A stretch of DNA of 64,000 bases, from the NCBI GenBank assembly GCA_965198895.1, contig OZ240676.1, positions 2,914,001-2,978,000 on the forward strand, in the 5' to 3' direction. This document shows positions 61,760 to 64,000 of this stretch, one piece after another. Below the pieces are notes generated by a model, which worked only from the letters and a program-made list of their open reading frames with translations, ran no database searches and was not told where the DNA came from. Within the stretch, counting starts at the first letter, position 1, and every line of letters starts with the position of its first letter. Made by a program: the position numbers and the translations under genes. Origin of the DNA: LMUY01 sp965198895. GTDB taxonomy: Bacteria; Pseudomonadota; Alphaproteobacteria; Acetobacterales; Acetobacteraceae.

Positions 61760-62094
61760 AGTGCGTCTTCGTCCACCTCGCCGGTGCGGATCCGCACGGC
61801 TCGTTCGATATCCAACACGAAGATCTTGCCGTCGCCGATCTTGCCGGTCTGTCCCGCCTTCATGATGGCTTCCACCACCTGGTCGGTCAGGCCGTCTGGA
61901 ACGGCGACCTCGATCTTCACTTTCGGCAGGAACGCGACTTCATATTCCGCCCCGCGGTAGATCTCGGTTTGACCTTTCTGGCGGCCAAAGCCTTTGACTT
62001 CGGAGACGGTCAACCCTTGCACGCCGATCGACGTGAGCGCCTCGCGCACGTCATCGAGCTTGAAGGGTTTGATGATCGCCATGACTAGCTTCAC
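61756..62094 (-). CDS. glnK: Nitrogen regulatory PII protein GlnK
   Basis: A second PII protein of 112 residues, starting MKLVMAIIKPFKLDDVREAL, with the T-loop GFGRQKGQTEIYRGAEYEVAFLPK (Tyr51) and the C-terminal signature GKIGDGKIFVLDIERAVRIRTGEVD. It is the amtB partner, which normally binds and closes AmtB when nitrogen is plentiful. It is the first gene of the glnK-amtB operon and has a sigma-54-like promoter 57 bp upstream. Confidence 0.97.
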   Translation of the reverse strand: MKLVMAIIKPFKLDDVREALTSIGVQGLTVSEVKGFGRQKGQTEIYRGAEYEVAFLPKVKIEVAVPDGLTDQVVEAIMKAGQTGKIGDGKIFVLDIERAVRIRTGEVDEDAL

Positions 62095-62148
62095 CGGCTT
62101 AGCCTCCCTTTCTCAAAGAACGCCGGGTGGCGCCCTTAGGCGATTCCT

Positions 62149-62164
62149 TTCAAGAATCGTGCCG
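62149..62164 (-). promoter_or_regulatory. Sigma-54-like promoter upstream of glnK-amtB
   Basis: On the minus strand CGGCACGATTCTTGAA matches TGGCACG-N4-TTGCA except at its first base and the -12 C (GA instead of GC), with correct GG-N10-GA spacing. The -12 element lies 57 bases before the glnK ATG. NtrC-dependent expression is likely by analogy. The rest of the 266-bp gap 62095-62360 is AT-rich and also holds the divergent porin promoter. Confidence 0.65.
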
Positions 62165-62360
62165 TTTTACATTAGATCAAAACTTCGCCGTAACGGTGCG
62201 TTGCTGCATCGAAATTGAGCAAAAATCACTACGTAACTGCAACGTTTGTGCAACACCGCACCAAGCGGTTCGTGAGTGCGGGTCTTTCGTATTGCTTTTT
62301 TATGCAGTTTTGCAGCGTTGTTACGCGCTCGATTGATCAGACATAAAAAGGACGCCGCAG

Positions 62361-63710
62361 ATGCAAGCAGCCGCCAGGCTGACACAGGGAAGGAAAAACC
62401 TTCTTCAGCAAGGGACTTTAGCATTCGGTGTGGCCTTGGCTGCGACGACCCCTGCTTGGGCGCAGGTCAATCCGCCAGTACAGAACACACCCGCCGTGCA
62501 AACCGAAATGCCCGCCAATACGAGTTCCGCGGCACCGGACAAGCCGTGGGCGCCGCCGGCAAACTGGTCGGAGTGGGCGGGCGGCATCAAGTTCAGCGGC
62601 CAGGTAGACGCCGGCATCGTCGGCAATCCGCAGGATCCGAACAACGGCGTCAACTATGGCCAACTGTTCACCGACAAGGCCAATCGGCCGATCTTGAACC
62701 AGCTGTTACTCACGCTGGAGAGAGATACCGATCCGAAGGCGACCGATTACGATTACGGCTTCAAACTACAGGGCATGTACGGTTCGGACGCCCGGATCGT
62801 GCATTCGCTCGGCTTGTTCGACCACCTCATCCACGACCGCAACCAGATCGACATCGTCGAGGCGAATATCTCAGTGCACACGCCTTGGGCATTCGGCGGA
62901 GGCATCGACTTCAAGGCTGGCATCTATCCGACCCCTCTCGGTTTCGAAGTCATCGATCCCAAGACCAATCCATTCTATAGTCATAGCTACATCTTCAACT
63001 ACGGCCTGCCATTCAAGCATCTTGGCGTGTTGAGCACCGCGCATGTCTCGGACCTGCTGGACTTGTATCTTGGCGTGGATACCGGAACCAATGTCACCTT
63101 GTTCGACGGCGACAACAACCGGCGCCCCGGCGGTATCTTCGGCTTCGGCCTGAACCTGCTAGGAGGCAACCTCACCGTGCTAGCGCTGAGCCATGTCGGG
63201 CCGGAGGACGCGAAGCGCAACACGACGTTCGCCAATAGCGCGATGCGCTACTACAACGATATCGTCATTACCTACAAAGCCACTGACAAGCTCGCCTTCA
63301 CGACGGAGTTGAACTACGTCAAGGAAGATGGCTTCCGGGCCGAGGGTTACGGCGCCGCCCAATACGTCGCCTACACGCTGACAGATACGCTGACCCTGAA
63401 CGGGCGAGCTGAAGTCTGGCGCGACAATACCAACTTCTTCGTCAGTACTCCGGTCAACAATCTGGATTTCGTGAATTACGAGCGCGGCTATACCCCCGCT
63501 AATTTTTATACGGCGACCCGGCCAACGACCTATTCCGAGCTCACGGCCGGCGTCACCTACAAGCCGGCAGATTTGCCGAAGCCGATCAGTGGCCTGACGC
63601 TGCGCCCGGAAATCCGCTACGACCGCACGCTGAACAACTCCAAGCCGTTCGACGACGGCAAGGACAAAGGCTCGGTGACGCTCGCCGCGGACGTAATCCT
63701 GGGATTCTGA
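62361..63710 (+). CDS. BBP2-type outer-membrane beta-barrel porin
   Basis: A 449-residue outer-membrane protein. The signal peptide ends about TTPAWAQ (~residue 35), then a Pro-rich linker leads to a barrel with alternating hydrophobic strands and a C-terminal Phe (VTLAADVILGF), typical of outer-membrane insertion. The pattern (KFSGQVDAGIVGNP, HTPWAFGGGIDFKAGIYPTPLGFE, NYGLPFKHLGVLS) matches putative BBP2 porins of alphaproteobacteria. The ATG at 62361 follows AAAAGGA 11 bases upstream. It is divergent from glnK-amtB, so it may share nitrogen-limited regulation and admit small nitrogen compounds. Confidence 0.88.
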   Translation: MQAAARLTQGRKNLLQQGTLAFGVALAATTPAWAQVNPPVQNTPAVQTEMPANTSSAAPDKPWAPPANWSEWAGGIKFSGQVDAGIVGNPQDPNNGVNYGQLFTDKANRPILNQLLLTLERDTDPKATDYDYGFKLQGMYGSDARIVHSLGLFDHLIHDRNQIDIVEANISVHTPWAFGGGIDFKAGIYPTPLGFEVIDPKTNPFYSHSYIFNYGLPFKHLGVLSTAHVSDLLDLYLGVDTGTNVTLFDGDNNRRPGGIFGFGLNLLGGNLTVLALSHVGPEDAKRNTTFANSAMRYYNDIVITYKATDKLAFTTELNYVKEDGFRAEGYGAAQYVAYTLTDTLTLNGRAEVWRDNTNFFVSTPVNNLDFVNYERGYTPANFYTATRPTTYSELTAGVTYKPADLPKPISGLTLRPEIRYDRTLNNSKPFDDGKDKGSVTLAADVILGF

Positions 63711-63770
63711 TCCGCTCTGGCTTGCCGCGGGGAGGCGGGGCAGGATCGGTATCCATACTGTGGAGCCGAT

Positions 63771-64000
63771 ATGACCTGTCTCTCGCGCTGTCTTGCCGTG
63801 GGCGCAGTGTGCATGGTTGCGATTTTGGCCATCCATGCCCAAGCTGCCTGTCGACTCCAGGCCCGCGCCACGATCCCGCTCAAGCGGCTCGATACAGGTA
63901 TCGCCGTCCCGGTCACGATCAACGGTCAGACGGTCGATTTCCTGCTCGACACGGGCGCAGAGCGCACCGTGGTCGGGCTAGAGGCGGCGGACCGGCTGCA
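63771..64000 (+). CDS. Retropepsin-like aspartic protease, N-terminal part (cut by window end)
   Basis: From ATG 63771 the frame is open to the window end (76 complete codons). It begins with a signal or membrane-anchor sequence (CLAVGAVCMVAILAIHAQAA), then IPLKRLDTGIAVPVTINGQTVDFLLDTGAERTVVGLEAADRL. The FLLDTGAERT block is the active-site motif of single-domain retropepsin-like aspartic proteases (SpoIIGA/PerP-type or TIGR02281 family). Only one half-site is needed, since such enzymes dimerise. The gene is incomplete. Confidence 0.75.
   Translation, partial: MTCLSRCLAVGAVCMVAILAIHAQAACRLQARATIPLKRLDTGIAVPVTINGQTVDFLLDTGAERTVVGLEAADRL

Noticed and set aside
62165..62340. Possible NtrC dyads near GTGCAACACCGCACC and CGGTGCGTTGCTGCA
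   Set aside because: They contain GTGC/GCAC elements but not the TGCACC-N-GGTGCA arrangement closely enough to call by eye.

Overview
The window is 64 kb of GC-rich, densely coded bacterial chromosome. Gene content points to an alphaproteobacterium, most likely Rhodospirillales/Acetobacteraceae: an alphaproteobacterial-type SspB, the secB/Tim44-domain/dnaQ/coaE/aroE cluster, an aroA-cmk-rpsA cluster with a TIGR02300 zinc-ribbon gene, a cyo quinol oxidase and a BBP2-type porin. The genus is inferred from these neighbourhoods and was not measured. Genes are commonly joined by ATGA or TGATG overlaps.

Layout. 0-5.6 kb: end of an FAD-linked oxidase, a two-domain alpha/beta-hydrolase protein, and a homogentisate operon (hmgA-fahA) divergent from a MarR regulator across a palindrome. 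5.6-15 kb: a four-gene RND efflux operon (MdtA-, MdtB- and MdtC-like proteins and a NodT-type outer-membrane factor). 15-21 kb: class I fumarase and sspB; an IsdG-like monooxygenase, ankyrin protein and DUF2891 protein in a coupled operon; a Tat-exported GH10 xylanase and a NIPSNAP protein. 21-24 kb: an operon of HWE histidine kinase, receiver protein lacking the phosphoacceptor Asp, and Crp/Fnr regulator. 24-28.4 kb: rlmN, an IalB-like protein, a methyltransferase-YdcF pair and DUF3597. 28.4-29.9 kb: one complete IS110-family element inserted in an intergenic palindromic repeat. Its 5' non-coding end reads like a bridge RNA, with four guide-like segments matching both junctions.

30-44 kb is mostly housekeeping: sppA, rpsA, an inserted divergent Fic gene, cmk, aroA, a TIGR02300 protein, a LutA-like protein, an orphan DNA methyltransferase, a Tim44-domain protein, a histidine phosphatase, secB, a D-aminopeptidase, dnaQ, coaE and aroE. 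44-48.3 kb: cyoABCD. 48.3-56 kb: a partial polar amino-acid ABC transporter, a Uma2 protein, a complete Liv-type ABC transporter, mobA, and a toxin-antitoxin pair with a frameshifted toxin. 56.4-64 kb: tRNA-His, a GFA protein, an aminotransferase, and the nitrogen core glnB-glnA and glnK-amtB, each unit with a sigma-54-like promoter, followed by a porin and the start of an aspartic protease.

Intergenic repeats are prominent. A 142-bp inverted-repeat element occurs three times at identical length, and a CCCTCTCC-type palindrome occurs several times, once split by the IS. No CRISPR array, rRNA or prophage was seen. The most interesting items are the IS110 bridge-RNA candidate, the Fic gene inserted between cmk and rpsA, the receiver with Asn at the phosphorylation site, and the paired Ser/Thr-rich insertions in the efflux pump.
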